A DNA stretch of 64,000 nucleotides, taken from assembly GCA_964415255.1 (NCBI GenBank), contig CAYQAC010000004.1, forward strand, positions 31,631 to 95,630, written 5' to 3'. The notes under the pieces were generated by a model. It made no database searches. It saw nothing but the letters and a program-made list of their open reading frames with translations, and was not told the origin of the DNA. Positions within the stretch are counted from its first letter, which is position 1; each line of letters opens with the position of its first letter. The position numbers were made by a program, and so were the translations under genes. Below, in pieces: positions 35,644-45,045 of this stretch. The DNA is from JAHBVY01 sp964415255 (lineage in GTDB: Bacteria > Myxococcota_A > Polyangia > Polyangiales > Polyangiaceae).

Positions 35644-35722
35644 GGCGTGGAGGAGACTGGGAGTGAGTTTAGTCAGCACAAGAGACGAATGGCCTGAAGT
35701 GAGGCGCTCAGGGCGTGGCACC

Positions 35723-35935
35723 TCAGGGGCTGATGAGTGGCTGCTCCAGGCGCATCAGGGGCTCGTCCGCTGCGTGGATGAAGAAGGGGGCGAGGGCGCG
35801 GGCCGTGGCGCGCCGCCCTGCGGGCGCCGAGGCGCTGGCGTTGACGCCGCTCCGCAGGGTGGCGAGGGGCAGGGGCGCTTGGGCGGGCAGCTCGAGCAGC
35901 GGGGCGTCCTCCGCGAGGCGCGCGCGCTTCGTCAC
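35723..35935 (-). pseudogene. 3' remnant of paralogue at 35932-37950
   Basis: Encodes RQAIAYVTKRARLAEDAPLL (reading back across the junction) and the tail ARALAPFFIH...PLMRLEQ, matching the C-terminus of the paralogue at 37980. It is in another frame from the upstream part because of an internal deletion, so it is probably not translated as part of a full protein. Confidence 0.8.
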
Positions 35936-37950
35936 GTAGGCGATGGCCTGACGCGCCCCGCGGCGGTGGAGAGGTAGTAGCCCGCGCCGCTCGCGTAGCT
36001 CCCCATGCTCACCACCAGCGGCTTGGTTTTGGCAGTGTGCCTGACCGCACGCCGGATGGCCTCCGCGGCTTTGGCTGAGCCACCAGGCGTCTCCACGCGC
36101 ACGATCACGGCGCCCACGCTGCTGTCCTCTCGCGCCTGCTCAAGCGCCTTCGTCACCGTGCGCGCGCCAGCCAGGCGCGCGCCGAGCAGGGGCACGCTGG
36201 CGGAGTCCCCCTCCACCAGCTCTCCGTCGATGTACACGATGGCGATGGAGCGCCCGGTGTGGAAGCCGCGGGCCTTCGTCTTACTGAACGCATCTTCCTT
36301 GATGAAGCGCGGCTCGGCCTTCTTCCCAGCGAGATTGTAGACGTAGTTCCCGAGCTGATCTTCCTCCACCAACACGTCGACCAGGTTGGCGGTTCGAGCT
36401 TCGGCTGCGGTGCGCTCTCCCGGGGTGATAGCCTGGCGCGCGGCGTCAGGCGCGAGGCGACGCCCAGCGGCCACACCGAGGGTCACCTGGTGCTCCAGCC
36501 GCTCCACCAGCTCGCTCCGCGTGGTCTGGTTCCAAGCGGCGCGCTCCGCTGGGCTCTTGTGGAAGCCGATCCGAGCAAAATCCGCGCGGATATTGTGCCG
36601 ATCGAGCAGGTCAGACAGGTGACCCTCGGGGCGGCTCGGGCTCGCGAAGTGAAGGCGACCCTGTGGCTGAATGAGCGCTTTGTCAGCGGCGGCGCAGGCG
36701 TAGACGGCGAGCCGGTCGCCTCCTTCCAGGCGGCACACCACGCGCGCGCCGCGGCTCCGGAGGTGCACTAGGGCATCGCGGAGCTCTTGGGCGCTCGCGA
36801 TGCCGGTGACGGCGCCGGCCGGCAGCTCGAGCAGTACGGTGTCGATGCGCGGCTCATCTGCCAGGCGCCAGAGCCGCCGCAAGGAGCGCAGGTGGCCGCG
36901 CGCGTCGCTCGCACGGTTCAGTCGGAGCCGGACAGAGGAGGTACCCACCTCGGCTCCTGGGCGCTCGCGGAAGCCGCGCACGGCGAGCTCGGTGAAGAGA
37001 CGCTGGCCGCTAGTGCGATCGTTGGCCGCTGTGCCGAAGGTGAGCTCAGTGCTCCCACCCGGGACAGCGGGGAAAAGTGAGAAGCCCAAGATTCCGTAGA
37101 TCTCGTGCGGCGTCTCTTTGATCTCAAGCTCCAACACGTTAACTGAAGTGAAGATCCTGGCCACACCGCCCATCCCGAAGCCCAGAGTGAATCGTGGTGA
37201 GATGGTGACTTTGGGATCGCGGTAGTAGTCCGGGCTCTCGCTTCGGCCCGGCTCGTAGATGACGAGCGACTCAAGCCCCACATCGATGAGCCGGGTACCT
37301 AGTGGCAGGATGGTGAAGCCCGCATTGACCGCCGCGCCCTCCCAGCGCCGGTCGTCGGTTGGTAAAGCCAGGTTCTGACCAACCAAGGAGAAGGAGAAAG
37401 ATCGAGACCGAGCGGTGAGCGCGATAGACAAGTAGTTGATGTCGTCGGTTAGGTCGTGATCCCAATGGATGTTCTGGAGTGAGATGCCGAACGAGAAGGA
37501 GTCGCTCGGCGTGACGGCGAGTCCCCAGGTCAGCATTCGAACGCTGCTCAGCCGGTCCAGTAAGTCCATTCGAAGTCCGCTAGTCAGGCCGTAGCCGAGC
37601 GGTGTCGCAAAGGAGAGGGCGTTCCCTTCGAGTAACCCATCGGAGGCGTGGGTCCACCTGAACTCCGGCCCCGGCATGAACCCAATGTTCGCGGGGTTGT
37701 GGGCCAGCGCTGTGGTGTCATCGGTGCCGGCCAGGCTGCGCCCCCAAGCGGGGATCCGCGCCGTGTAGACCTCCGCGAGGTCCGCGCGTGCCGTACCGCT
37801 CAACGTGAGCACCCCGAGCAAGGCAGCGACTGGCGCCGCGAGGCTCAGGGCGCGCGCCCTCAGCGCCGTGGCGCTGGCGCGCTCCATGCGTCGCAGTGTC
37901 ACGCAAGGCTTAAAAATCTTCGCGGAAATGTAAGATGAAGCACGCGGCAT
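35932..37950 (-). pseudogene. SppA-like paralogue cut by internal deletion
   Basis: 672-residue frame, ATG at 37950. It has a signal peptide (LTLSGTARA), the barrel part and both S49 lobe starts. The first-lobe Lys is kept (IGFHKSPAER, ~465), but at the nucleophile site SYASGAGYY places Gly (~655) where the active sister has Ser. Directly after YYLSTAAG the frame jumps to codons for RQAIAYV out of frame (giving RVRPSPT and a stop): about 350 bp present in the paralogues are missing. So the second lobe is lost. The remaining protein could be made but is unlikely to be a protease. Confidence 0.8.
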
Positions 37951-37979
37951 GGTCACTCTCGAAGCTCAATGGATGGTGG

Positions 37980-40427
37980 TCACAGTCGGATCGGCGCTTG
38001 CTCCAGGCGCATCAGGGGCTCGCCCCCCTCGTGAATGAAGAAGGGGCTCAAGGCGCGCGCCACGGAGCGGTGCTGGCGTGGCAGCTTCGCGCTGGCGCGG
38101 ACCCCGCTCTTCAGGTGCGCTTGGCTGGTCGGCGCAGGAGCCGGGAGCTCCACCAGCGGCGCCCCTTCGGCCAAGCGGGCGCGCCTCGCGACGTAGCCAA
38201 TCGCCTGACGCAGGCCGCCTAGCTCATCCACCAAGCGCCGCTCGAGCGCCTGCTCGCCGGTCCACACGCGGCCTTGGGCTAGTTCGTGCGCTTGACGTTT
38301 GGTGAGCTGGCGCGCCGCGGCGACGCGCAAGAGGAATGCGTCATAGAGACGTACTACATCCCGATTGCGCACACGGCGCTCTTCAGGGCCGTAGGGGAGG
38401 AAGCGGCTAGGTGGCTCCGCGGTGAGTCCGAGGAGGCTCGTTAGGGCGGCAATGTCGGCCTTGGCGTAGTGCACGTTGATGCCCCCGGTGATGCTGCCTG
38501 GGGAGGCGAAGACACGCTCCGCCGCGGTGGCGAGGTAGTAGCCAGCGCCGGCAGCATAGTCACCCATGCTGACCACGAGCGGCTTCTTTTTAGCAGTCAT
38601 ACTGACTTCATGCCAGAGCGTCTCGGCGGCTCGGGCCGAGCCGCCAGGTGAGTCGATGCGCAAGACGACCGCGGCGATGCGGCTGTCCTCGCGAGCGCGC
38701 TGGAGCGCCTCGGTGAGGGTGCGTGAGCCGACCAGGGCGCCGAGCTGGGGGACGCTGGCCGAGTCACCCAGCACCAGCTCGCCGCTGAGGTGGACGATGG
38801 CGACGGCGGTGGTGGAGCGCCTGGCGTTGAAGCCGCGCGGCTTGGGCGCTGGGGGCGGCTCATCCGTTAGCAGGGATTCCTTCCCCGTCAGCTCGCTGAC
38901 GTAGCGGGCGGCGTCGTCGTGGGACGCGACGGCGTCGATGAGCGCCGCCGTGGCCACGTCGGTCGGAGCGCTGGAGCCTGGGGCGAGCGCCTCGTGCACA
39001 GCGTCAGACCCCATGCCTCGCCCCGAGGCCACGCCCTGCGCCACCTGGAGCTCCAGCTGACTCAGCAGATCCACCCGAGCAGCCTCCCGCAGGGCTTCAC
39101 GCTCTGGGCCCTGATGAAAGCCGATTCGGATAAAATCCGCAGGGATATTATGTTGGACGAGCAGGCCTGGGAGGTGAGCCGCGTGATCTCGCCACGCGCT
39201 GAAGCGCAGGCGCGCTGCCGGCTGAAAGAGGACCCGGTCGGCGGCTGCGCAGACGTAGACCTCAAGCTGGCTCCCGCTCTCAAGGTGGCAGAGCGCGCGC
39301 TGACCTCGGCTACGGAGGTGGACTAAGCCATCTCGGAGCTCCTGCGCCTCCGCGACGCTGCGGACGGCGCCTGGGCCGAGCTCAAGCACCACCGCATCCA
39401 CCCCAGGCGCCTCGGCGAGGAGCCAAAGCTGCCTGAGGCGGCGCGCGTGCCCGCGCGCGTCGCTGGTAGCGCGCAGGCGCACCCGTACGGCGACGCTGTG
39501 GTGCGGCTCGGAGGTCTCTGAAGTGGGACCCTCCTGGAAGCCGCGCAGCGCGACCTCACTGAAGCTGATGAGTGGATAGGGGATGGGCCCAACGGTGAGG
39601 CTGCCCAGGGCCACCTCCGCGCTGCCCTTTCGGAATGAGGGGGAGTAGGAGGCGCCGAGGATCCCCCCGAACCCCGCGCTGATCGTGAATGAGCCGAGCA
39701 GCTTGAACCCCTTGCCGAGCCCGACCCCCGCCGTGAGGCGCGGGACGATGTGCGCCTCTAGGTCGTTACTCGAGCGCTTCGGATTCAGGAGGAGCAGCAC
39801 CTCTGCGCCAAACTCAAGCTCGCGTGAGGCGGTGGGCAGCCAGGCGACGCCGGTGTTGAGGTGGGGGTGGGAGCCGAAGCCGAGATCAGTGGTGGGGTCG
39901 GTGGTGCTGTGGGCTGCCACTGAGAAGGACAGGGCTTGGCTTGGGCGTGTTGTGAACGCCAACCCGTAGAGGTTGAACCCGTCATCTCGCGGCTGGAACG
40001 AGCGCGCGATCGACAACCCAAGGGACCCATGATCGGTGTCGAGCGCGAGCGCCCAGGTCAGGCTCCACGCATCAGAGGCGAACAGATCCGCGCGCAACCC
40101 GCTGGCTAGCCCCCACAAGAGGGGCGTGGCGAACGCGAGGGCGTTCCCCCGCGGGATCCCCTTCACCAAGATGCTCGACCACCGGAGCTCAGGCCCCGGC
40201 ATGAAGGCGAGGTTCGCGGGGTTGTGCGCCATCGCCGTGCTGTCATCCGTGCCAGCCAGGCTGCGCCCCCATGGGGGTACCCGCCCAGAGGCGGTCGCCG
40301 CGGCGTCCGCCCGTGCCCCACCGCCCCACATGAGCCCCATGAAGAGCACCGCGAGCGCTCCCCAGCGCCGCAAACCAGTACGCGCGGCGCGCCGCATCCA
40401 ACCATGGAATGCGGCGCGCGGCTTCAT
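37980..40427 (-). CDS. Full-length SppA-like paralogue, catalytic residues lost
   Basis: 815 residues. Signal peptide to GGGARA, barrel part (VPPWGRSLAGTDD, NPANLAFMPGPELRW) and two S49 lobes without deletion. The catalytic Lys position reads GFHQGPEREA (Gln 439), and the nucleophile position reads DYAAGAGYYL (Gly 627), so both dyad residues are replaced while the fold motifs (IDSPGGSA, ASPGSITGG, GRVWTGEQALERRLVDELGG) are kept. This is a pseudo-protease, perhaps a structural partner of the active copy. The ATG overlaps the stop of the pyrophosphorylase gene by 4 nt; the next paralogue starts 29 nt after its stop. Confidence 0.87.
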   Translation of the reverse strand: MKPRAAFHGWMRRAARTGLRRWGALAVLFMGLMWGGGARADAAATASGRVPPWGRSLAGTDDSTAMAHNPANLAFMPGPELRWSSILVKGIPRGNALAFATPLLWGLASGLRADLFASDAWSLTWALALDTDHGSLGLSIARSFQPRDDGFNLYGLAFTTRPSQALSFSVAAHSTTDPTTDLGFGSHPHLNTGVAWLPTASRELEFGAEVLLLLNPKRSSNDLEAHIVPRLTAGVGLGKGFKLLGSFTISAGFGGILGASYSPSFRKGSAEVALGSLTVGPIPYPLISFSEVALRGFQEGPTSETSEPHHSVAVRVRLRATSDARGHARRLRQLWLLAEAPGVDAVVLELGPGAVRSVAEAQELRDGLVHLRSRGQRALCHLESGSQLEVYVCAAADRVLFQPAARLRFSAWRDHAAHLPGLLVQHNIPADFIRIGFHQGPEREALREAARVDLLSQLELQVAQGVASGRGMGSDAVHEALAPGSSAPTDVATAALIDAVASHDDAARYVSELTGKESLLTDEPPPAPKPRGFNARRSTTAVAIVHLSGELVLGDSASVPQLGALVGSRTLTEALQRAREDSRIAAVVLRIDSPGGSARAAETLWHEVSMTAKKKPLVVSMGDYAAGAGYYLATAAERVFASPGSITGGINVHYAKADIAALTSLLGLTAEPPSRFLPYGPEERRVRNRDVVRLYDAFLLRVAAARQLTKRQAHELAQGRVWTGEQALERRLVDELGGLRQAIGYVARRARLAEGAPLVELPAPAPTSQAHLKSGVRASAKLPRQHRSVARALSPFFIHEGGEPLMRLEQAPIRL

Positions 40428-41590
40428 CCCCCAAAAATCCTTCTTGCGGCGAGCACCTGACGAATAGCGGCTCGCCGCGCCATCAGCTCGTCATGATCTT
40501 TCACCGGGAGGAAGCGCGCGGCGTCGCCTACGCGCGGCACCCGCACGAAGCGCGTGGGCAGGAAGCTGGTGATCTCACCGAGCAGCCGCTCAAGCTGGAG
40601 GAAGCGCCGCTCCCCATCACGCTTCTCCACGGCAAAATAGCTGAAGCGATGCTCGCTCTGCGGCAGCGCCGCCAGCGCCTCAGCGTTCACCCAGAAGGTG
40701 TTGGTGTTGAACACCGACACCTGGCTCGGGTCAAAGCTCGCCGGCAGCCGGAGCTCCTCCAAGATCACCGGGCGGCCATCTAACCGCACCGGCACCCCAC
40801 CGCGATCGGTGCCCTGTTTGTCCACCACCTCACAGCTCACCGCCGCCCCGTGGCTCAGGTGCCAGCCAATCAGCAGCGGATCGAGGCAGGCGCCCAGGTT
40901 GTCCACGTTGGTGATCAGCACCAGCCGCCCGCCGCGCGCCATGAAGCGCGTCAGGAGCCCGCTCCGCGCGAGCGCGTCGGGGAGGTCACCGTGCCCCGGC
41001 GCATGGCTCATCAGCTGGCCCGCTGCGTCCCGCAGCAGCGCGCCGCTTGAGCTGAAGCGCAGCGAGAGATCCTGACGAAAGCTAGAGACAGACAGCTTCG
41101 CTGACAAAGTGCGCGCGGGCTCCTCCTGGAGTGCGCGATGGAGCGGCTCCTCCGTGGCCTCGCTCGTCATCAGCCACAGCGGGCAGCGCGGGCCGAGCGC
41201 CGCGATCTCGCGCAGCCGAAGATCGAGGAAGCGCTGCTCATCCACCGCCTGGACCAGCGCCTTCACCACGCCGCCCATGCGCGTCGCCATGCCGCCGGCC
41301 AGCACCACGAGCGCGCAGGCGCCGTCCTCAAGCACGCGCTGCCCCAGCTCGATCAGCGCGCGTCGCTCCGCTTCCCCCTGCGGCAGCTCCGCGATGTCTT
41401 CGGCGAGCGGCGGGGCGACCTGCCCCGTGACCTGACTCGTGGTTCGCCCCGAGAGGTGCGCCGCCGCGCGCGCGATGAACGCCTCCGGCGAGAAGCCGTG
41501 AGCGCTCAGCTCAGCCACTGCTCCTGCCGCGCTCGCCAGCTCCGCGCGCAGCAGCCCCGCGAAATCGCGCTCCATTCCCTCGTCTGCCAT
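40424..41590 (-). CDS. UDPGP-type nucleotide-sugar pyrophosphorylase
   Basis: 388 residues from MADEGMERD. ALVVLAGGMATRMGGVVKAL is the nucleotide-binding loop (G-G-x-x-T-R with following Lys), SHAPGHGDLPDAL the uridine-binding block and LITNVDNLGA the metal/sugar Asp region of the eukaryote-type UDP-glucose / UDP-N-acetylglucosamine pyrophosphorylase family. Makes a UDP-sugar from UTP and sugar-1-phosphate; which sugar is not clear. First gene of the unit leading into the SppA-like array through a 4-nt overlap, an unexpected pairing of sugar activation with envelope proteases. Confidence 0.85.
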   Translation of the reverse strand: MADEGMERDFAGLLRAELASAAGAVAELSAHGFSPEAFIARAAAHLSGRTTSQVTGQVAPPLAEDIAELPQGEAERRALIELGQRVLEDGACALVVLAGGMATRMGGVVKALVQAVDEQRFLDLRLREIAALGPRCPLWLMTSEATEEPLHRALQEEPARTLSAKLSVSSFRQDLSLRFSSSGALLRDAAGQLMSHAPGHGDLPDALARSGLLTRFMARGGRLVLITNVDNLGACLDPLLIGWHLSHGAAVSCEVVDKQGTDRGGVPVRLDGRPVILEELRLPASFDPSQVSVFNTNTFWVNAEALAALPQSEHRFSYFAVEKRDGERRFLQLERLLGEITSFLPTRFVRVPRVGDAARFLPVKDHDELMARRAAIRQVLAARRIFGG

Positions 41591-41836
41591 GCGACGAGCG
41601 TAGTGCGGGTGGCCCGCGCCGTACGGGAAATATCCAGACCCGCGCACACCTCGCGAGGCGCGCTCGCCGCTCGCGTTCGGTGTGCTGCAGCGCGGCGTCA
41701 TGGCGCGGCTCACACTGCAGCAACCGTGCCCTCGAACAGGCAGCGCCCGTCGCCTCCGCTCACCAAGAAGTCAGAGTACCTGATCCTGCTGAGCCCCCGC
41801 TTGCTGCCGCGCGGTCTACCGAGAAATACTCACGGA

Positions 41837-42169
41837 ATGTCCGCACCCGCGTCTCAGCGCCGCACCCCGCTTCGCGCGCGCCCGTGGGGAGCGCTGCTCA
41901 CGCTTGCGGTGTGCCTCTCATTCCCAGGGTGCCTGCTGGGCACGCAGCAGCACCCCCGACGCACGGAGAGCGTGGACGCTCCCCCCGATCCCGCGCCCGG
42001 TAGCGGGCAGACGGTGCTCGAGGGCGCACCCCCCGCCGAGCAGCAGGTCCCCGAACCACCCCCCGCCTGCGCTGGCGCCGTCCAAGTCCCCGCCGGCTGG
42101 GCCTTCACCGGCACGGACTACCGCTGGCGCCCCGCCACCTGGCGCTGCCCCGAAGCCTGGGAGCGCTGA
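41837..42169 (+). CDS. Small Pro-rich lipoprotein
   Basis: 110 residues from the ATG at 41837. Signal MSAPASQRRTPLRARPWGAL leads to LSFPGC, a lipobox. The mature part is Pro/Glu-rich and ends with a Trp/Arg-rich block PAGWAFTGTDYRWRPATWRC. No family known. Convergent with the HYD1 cassette, 14 nt from its last gene. Confidence 0.6.
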   Translation: MSAPASQRRTPLRARPWGALLTLAVCLSFPGCLLGTQQHPRRTESVDAPPDPAPGSGQTVLEGAPPAEQQVPEPPPACAGAVQVPAGWAFTGTDYRWRPATWRCPEAWER

Positions 42170-42183
42170 GGTCCCTCGCGAGC

Positions 42184-42645
42184 TCACGCCAGGGAGTAGA
42201 TGGGCTTGTCCCCTTGGGTCATGATGAAGATGCGCCTCAGGATGACAGCATCCCAGACGACCTCGGACGAAAAGACGAGCTCCTGTCCTGATGCGTCGTT
42301 CAAGAGCACCACCCGCAAGGACACGGAGTCCATGAGCCGGTAGGAGAAGTCGATCTCCTTGAGATCCATGCCGCGCAGGACAAAGTACACCATGGCGCGC
42401 ATCTCGTTGGAGACCGCCAGGGGGAACAGCTCAATGAGGGGCCTCAGTGCTTCAGGGTCCGCCCGCATCTCATCGACGAGGTCAAACGAACCTGGTGGGA
42501 GGCGCCTCGCGACCTCTCTCGCTGTCCCGGCGACCTCCTGGGCGATCCTCTGAAGGCGCAGCTCTCGGTCCTCTGCGAGGAGCTCACCGAGCCCGCACTG
42601 CTCTAGGAGCTGCTCGATCGCTTTCATGTCAGGAGCGCGCTTCAT
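42184..42645 (-). CDS. Third gene of HYD1 cassette, unknown
   Basis: 153 residues, soluble. N-terminal helices (IEQLLEQCGLGELLAED, RIAQEVAGTAREVARRL) then beta-rich C-terminus (DFSYRLMDSVSLRVVLLNDASG). No family recognised. It starts 4 nt after the stop of the preceding 126-residue gene, so it belongs to the cassette headed by the HYD1-like toxin. A role as immunity or accessory protein is possible by position only. Confidence 0.6.
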   Translation of the reverse strand: MKRAPDMKAIEQLLEQCGLGELLAEDRELRLQRIAQEVAGTAREVARRLPPGSFDLVDEMRADPEALRPLIELFPLAVSNEMRAMVYFVLRGMDLKEIDFSYRLMDSVSLRVVLLNDASGQELVFSSEVVWDAVILRRIFIMTQGDKPIYSLA

Positions 42646-42649
42646 GCGT

Positions 42650-43030
42650 TCACGCGGCGCTCGAGACCACTCGGTTGTGAGCGATGGAGTGAAGTGTCTC
42701 CTCCACGAAATCGGACAGGGGAGAGCCGGGGAGGTCTGTGACGATGGTCACGCTCTCATCGGTGATGATGACGTGGGCCATCGTGGATTGGTTCTCATCG
42801 GTAGCGCCGGAGGCCCGCCACGATTCGACGCTCTGGAAGTCGCGGTAGATGAAGAACTCTGCATCGCGGGTCACCTTAGGGAAGCGGACCTCGCTGAAGG
42901 GGGTCGCCTCCGTTTGGTCAGCGTCCTGTACGTAGGCGCGCGGCCACTTCGTTCGGAAGTGGCGCAAGATGAGCCCGGCTTCATAGCCTCGGGTCCTACC
43001 CGCTAATACGAGGTCATGACCACTGATCAC
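42650..43030 (-). CDS. Candidate immunity protein of HYD1 cassette
   Basis: 126 residues. The GTG at 43030 is chosen because GTGA overlaps the toxin stop TGA by 4 nt and all homologous-looking sequence starts there (ISGHDLVLAGRTRGYEAG). A mixed alpha/beta protein with FIYRDFQSVESWRASG and HVIITDESVTIVTD. No family recognised. Position directly after a toxin-like gene, with translational coupling, suggests an immunity protein. Confidence 0.6.
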   Translation of the reverse strand: MISGHDLVLAGRTRGYEAGLILRHFRTKWPRAYVQDADQTEATPFSEVRFPKVTRDAEFFIYRDFQSVESWRASGATDENQSTMAHVIITDESVTIVTDLPGSPLSDFVEETLHSIAHNRVVSSAA

Positions 43031-43335
43031 AGGCTGGTCTCCCCATGGTACTCTTGCCTCACCGCACTCACCACGTAGTCGCCTGGGGAGTGCCGGATGT
43101 AGGCGCCCCGCCCGCCCCGAAGTGGAGTCAAGTCGCCTGCGTCCGTGAACTGAAACCTGAACGCGAGCTTCGCGCGCGGGATCCGGAGTCGGTTGGCGAG
43201 GTTGGGTGTCTCGGGTGGCAGTGTCGTGAAGTACGCACCGCGTGGGTTGGAGCAGGGAGGCTGGGAAGCCTTGAAGCACCAGTCCGCTTGGCTAGAGATC
43301 GCCGTGTAGCCTGCCTTGTCGGTGAAGTGGTTCAT
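43027..43335 (-). CDS. HYD1-type ADP-ribosyltransferase toxin domain, stand-alone
   Basis: 102 residues. HFTDKAGYTAI at the very start, then NPRGAYFTTLPPETPNLANRL and LAFRFQFTDAG reproduce the H...G-x-Y-F-T...P arrangement I associate with the HYD1 group of ADP-ribosyltransferase toxins (Tox-ART-HYD1). An in-frame TAA six codons upstream rules out an N-terminal delivery domain, so this is a free-standing catalytic domain with no secretion signal. It starts 46 nt after a lipoprotein gene and overlaps the next gene by 4 nt. Family call is from motif memory, not a search; it may be a truncated relic of a larger effector. Confidence 0.65.
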   Translation of the reverse strand: MNHFTDKAGYTAISSQADWCFKASQPPCSNPRGAYFTTLPPETPNLANRLRIPRAKLAFRFQFTDAGDLTPLRGGRGAYIRHSPGDYVVSAVRQEYHGETSL

Positions 43336-43381
43336 CGCGCGGGCGCTAGCTTAGCACATCCAGCACCGGACTGAAGCCCAC

Positions 43382-44983
43382 TCACGAGCCCCCCTTCACC
43401 ACCTCACCGGTGCGAAGGTCAATCGGCAGCTCACGCAGCACTTGGGGCGAAGCGCAGAGCAGCGCAGGGATAGACCCTTTGACGTGCTTTTGGATGTGTG
43501 AAGCTAGCCGCTTGCCCTGCTCATAGTCCTCAGTGAAGGCGCCAAAGTAGCGCTTTCCGTTGTCCTCCGTCACCACGAAGCGGGCGCCACGAAGCCAGGT
43601 TTGGCCGCGGATCGCCTTGCGCGTGAGCGGGAAGTCATAGTCAGCTGGAGTGACTTTCGTGAACGCGTACATGAGCACGAAAGGCTGCTCACAGTCGCTC
43701 TGAGCGGGCACCGGCAGCCGCAGGCTCGCTCGCGCGCGCTGACCCCACTTCAAGCTGTGCTCCGTTGGCCCGCCCTCTGGAGGCGCGCCGAGCGCGTGCA
43801 GCTTGCCTCCGCCGGCGACGAACACCCGCGCGTCGTGCGGCGCGAAGATCTCCTCGGCCTGCGCGCCCTCAGGTAGTCTCAGGCGCTCCCACTTGCCATC
43901 ACCCGGAAGCCGCCACACCGCGTCACCCGCCGCGATCCACACAGTCCCCTCCGCGCTAGCGGTGACGCGCCGCGCGGCGATCTCCGGCATCAGCCGCACC
44001 TCACTGCCGTTGAAGTGGAGCAAGCTGCCGCGGTGGCTGATGTAGATGTCCTCCGCTGAGCGCACCACCGAGGTGGTGCGCGCGAACTCCTGCTCATCGG
44101 GGCGCAGCCCCGCCACCAGTGCCACGCGAGGCTGCGTATCGCCCGGCGCGAACCACTCGAGGTTACCCGGCGTGCTGCTCGGCCCACAGGGCACGCCGAA
44201 CACGAACACATGCCCTGTCTCCAGCGCGAGCATCTCCGTGGGCGCGAGGTTCGTGCGGCAGCGCGGAGGCGCGGGCTCCTTGGGGTTCGGGTAGGGCGTC
44301 AGCTTGGGCACCGCGGGCGCCGCACCCACCGGCAGCACCCGAAAGGTAGGAGGCCTGTCGTCGATGCGCCAAGTGTCGAACGCGAGCGAAATGATACGTC
44401 CATTGGACCATTGGCTCATCCCCACGTGGAGCCAGCGCTTGGCCTCGGGTAGCACCCGCGTCCAACCTTTGGCGTCGAGCCGCGAGGTCTCGCTCCACCC
44501 CACGCGCCCGTCGGAGGCGACGTAGCTCGCGTAGATGGGCTTCGGCCACTCACCCACCACACCAGTCACCACCGCGATGCCCTCAATGCCGCGGTTCAGG
44601 CGCTCTTCATCCTTCAGCTCACCGCTCGAAGTGAGCAGCAAGAAGGCGACCCCCAGCGGGCTGTTGATAGCAGGTCCACTGACTATCGCATGGTCTCCTA
44701 CGGGGAACAGCTGCACGTTGGCGCCGAAGCGCGCCCACTCGTGGAACAAACTGGGCTCGTCCGTATCACTCACCAGGGAGGGCGCGGGCTCGGCCATGGC
44801 CACCGGGCCGCTCGGCGCTGGCTGAGCCGCTTCAGCGGGTTGGTTTTTTGGGGGTTGGACGAGAGGCGCTGGCGCGCCGGCGCAGCCGGCGCTGAGCGCC
44901 GCGAGCGCGCCCCAGGCAGTCCATGTCGCGCGCGTGACGGAGCGCCGCCCGCCGCGGTTTGATTCAAGATCCAGGGTGCTCAT
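43382..44983 (-). CDS. Lipoprotein with propeller-like repeats
   Basis: 533 residues. The signal ends LAALSAGC. A Pro/Ala linker follows; within it, PPKNQP is encoded by a copy of the dispersed motif (TTTTTTGGGGGTTGG). The central part has repeated strand units (GRVGWSETSR, GHVFVFGVPCG, SAEDIYISHRGSLLHFNG, AEGTVWIAAGDAVWRLPGDG) typical of a beta-propeller. The C-terminal ~110 residues have two Cys (DCEQPF, LLCASP). No enzymatic motif found. Envelope-located, function unknown. Confidence 0.72.
   Translation of the reverse strand: MSTLDLESNRGGRRSVTRATWTAWGALAALSAGCAGAPAPLVQPPKNQPAEAAQPAPSGPVAMAEPAPSLVSDTDEPSLFHEWARFGANVQLFPVGDHAIVSGPAINSPLGVAFLLLTSSGELKDEERLNRGIEGIAVVTGVVGEWPKPIYASYVASDGRVGWSETSRLDAKGWTRVLPEAKRWLHVGMSQWSNGRIISLAFDTWRIDDRPPTFRVLPVGAAPAVPKLTPYPNPKEPAPPRCRTNLAPTEMLALETGHVFVFGVPCGPSSTPGNLEWFAPGDTQPRVALVAGLRPDEQEFARTTSVVRSAEDIYISHRGSLLHFNGSEVRLMPEIAARRVTASAEGTVWIAAGDAVWRLPGDGKWERLRLPEGAQAEEIFAPHDARVFVAGGGKLHALGAPPEGGPTEHSLKWGQRARASLRLPVPAQSDCEQPFVLMYAFTKVTPADYDFPLTRKAIRGQTWLRGARFVVTEDNGKRYFGAFTEDYEQGKRLASHIQKHVKGSIPALLCASPQVLRELPIDLRTGEVVKGGS
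44844..44860 (+). repeat. TTTTTTGGGGGTTGGAC motif copy
   Basis: Identical to 63598-63614. Lies within the linker codons of the lipoprotein starting at 44983. Confidence 0.65.
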
Positions 44984-45045
44984 CAGTTCGCTCCGTCAGG
45001 CTTAGTGTCAGTGGGGCTCATCAGTACACGCGGTGAGGTTGATAG

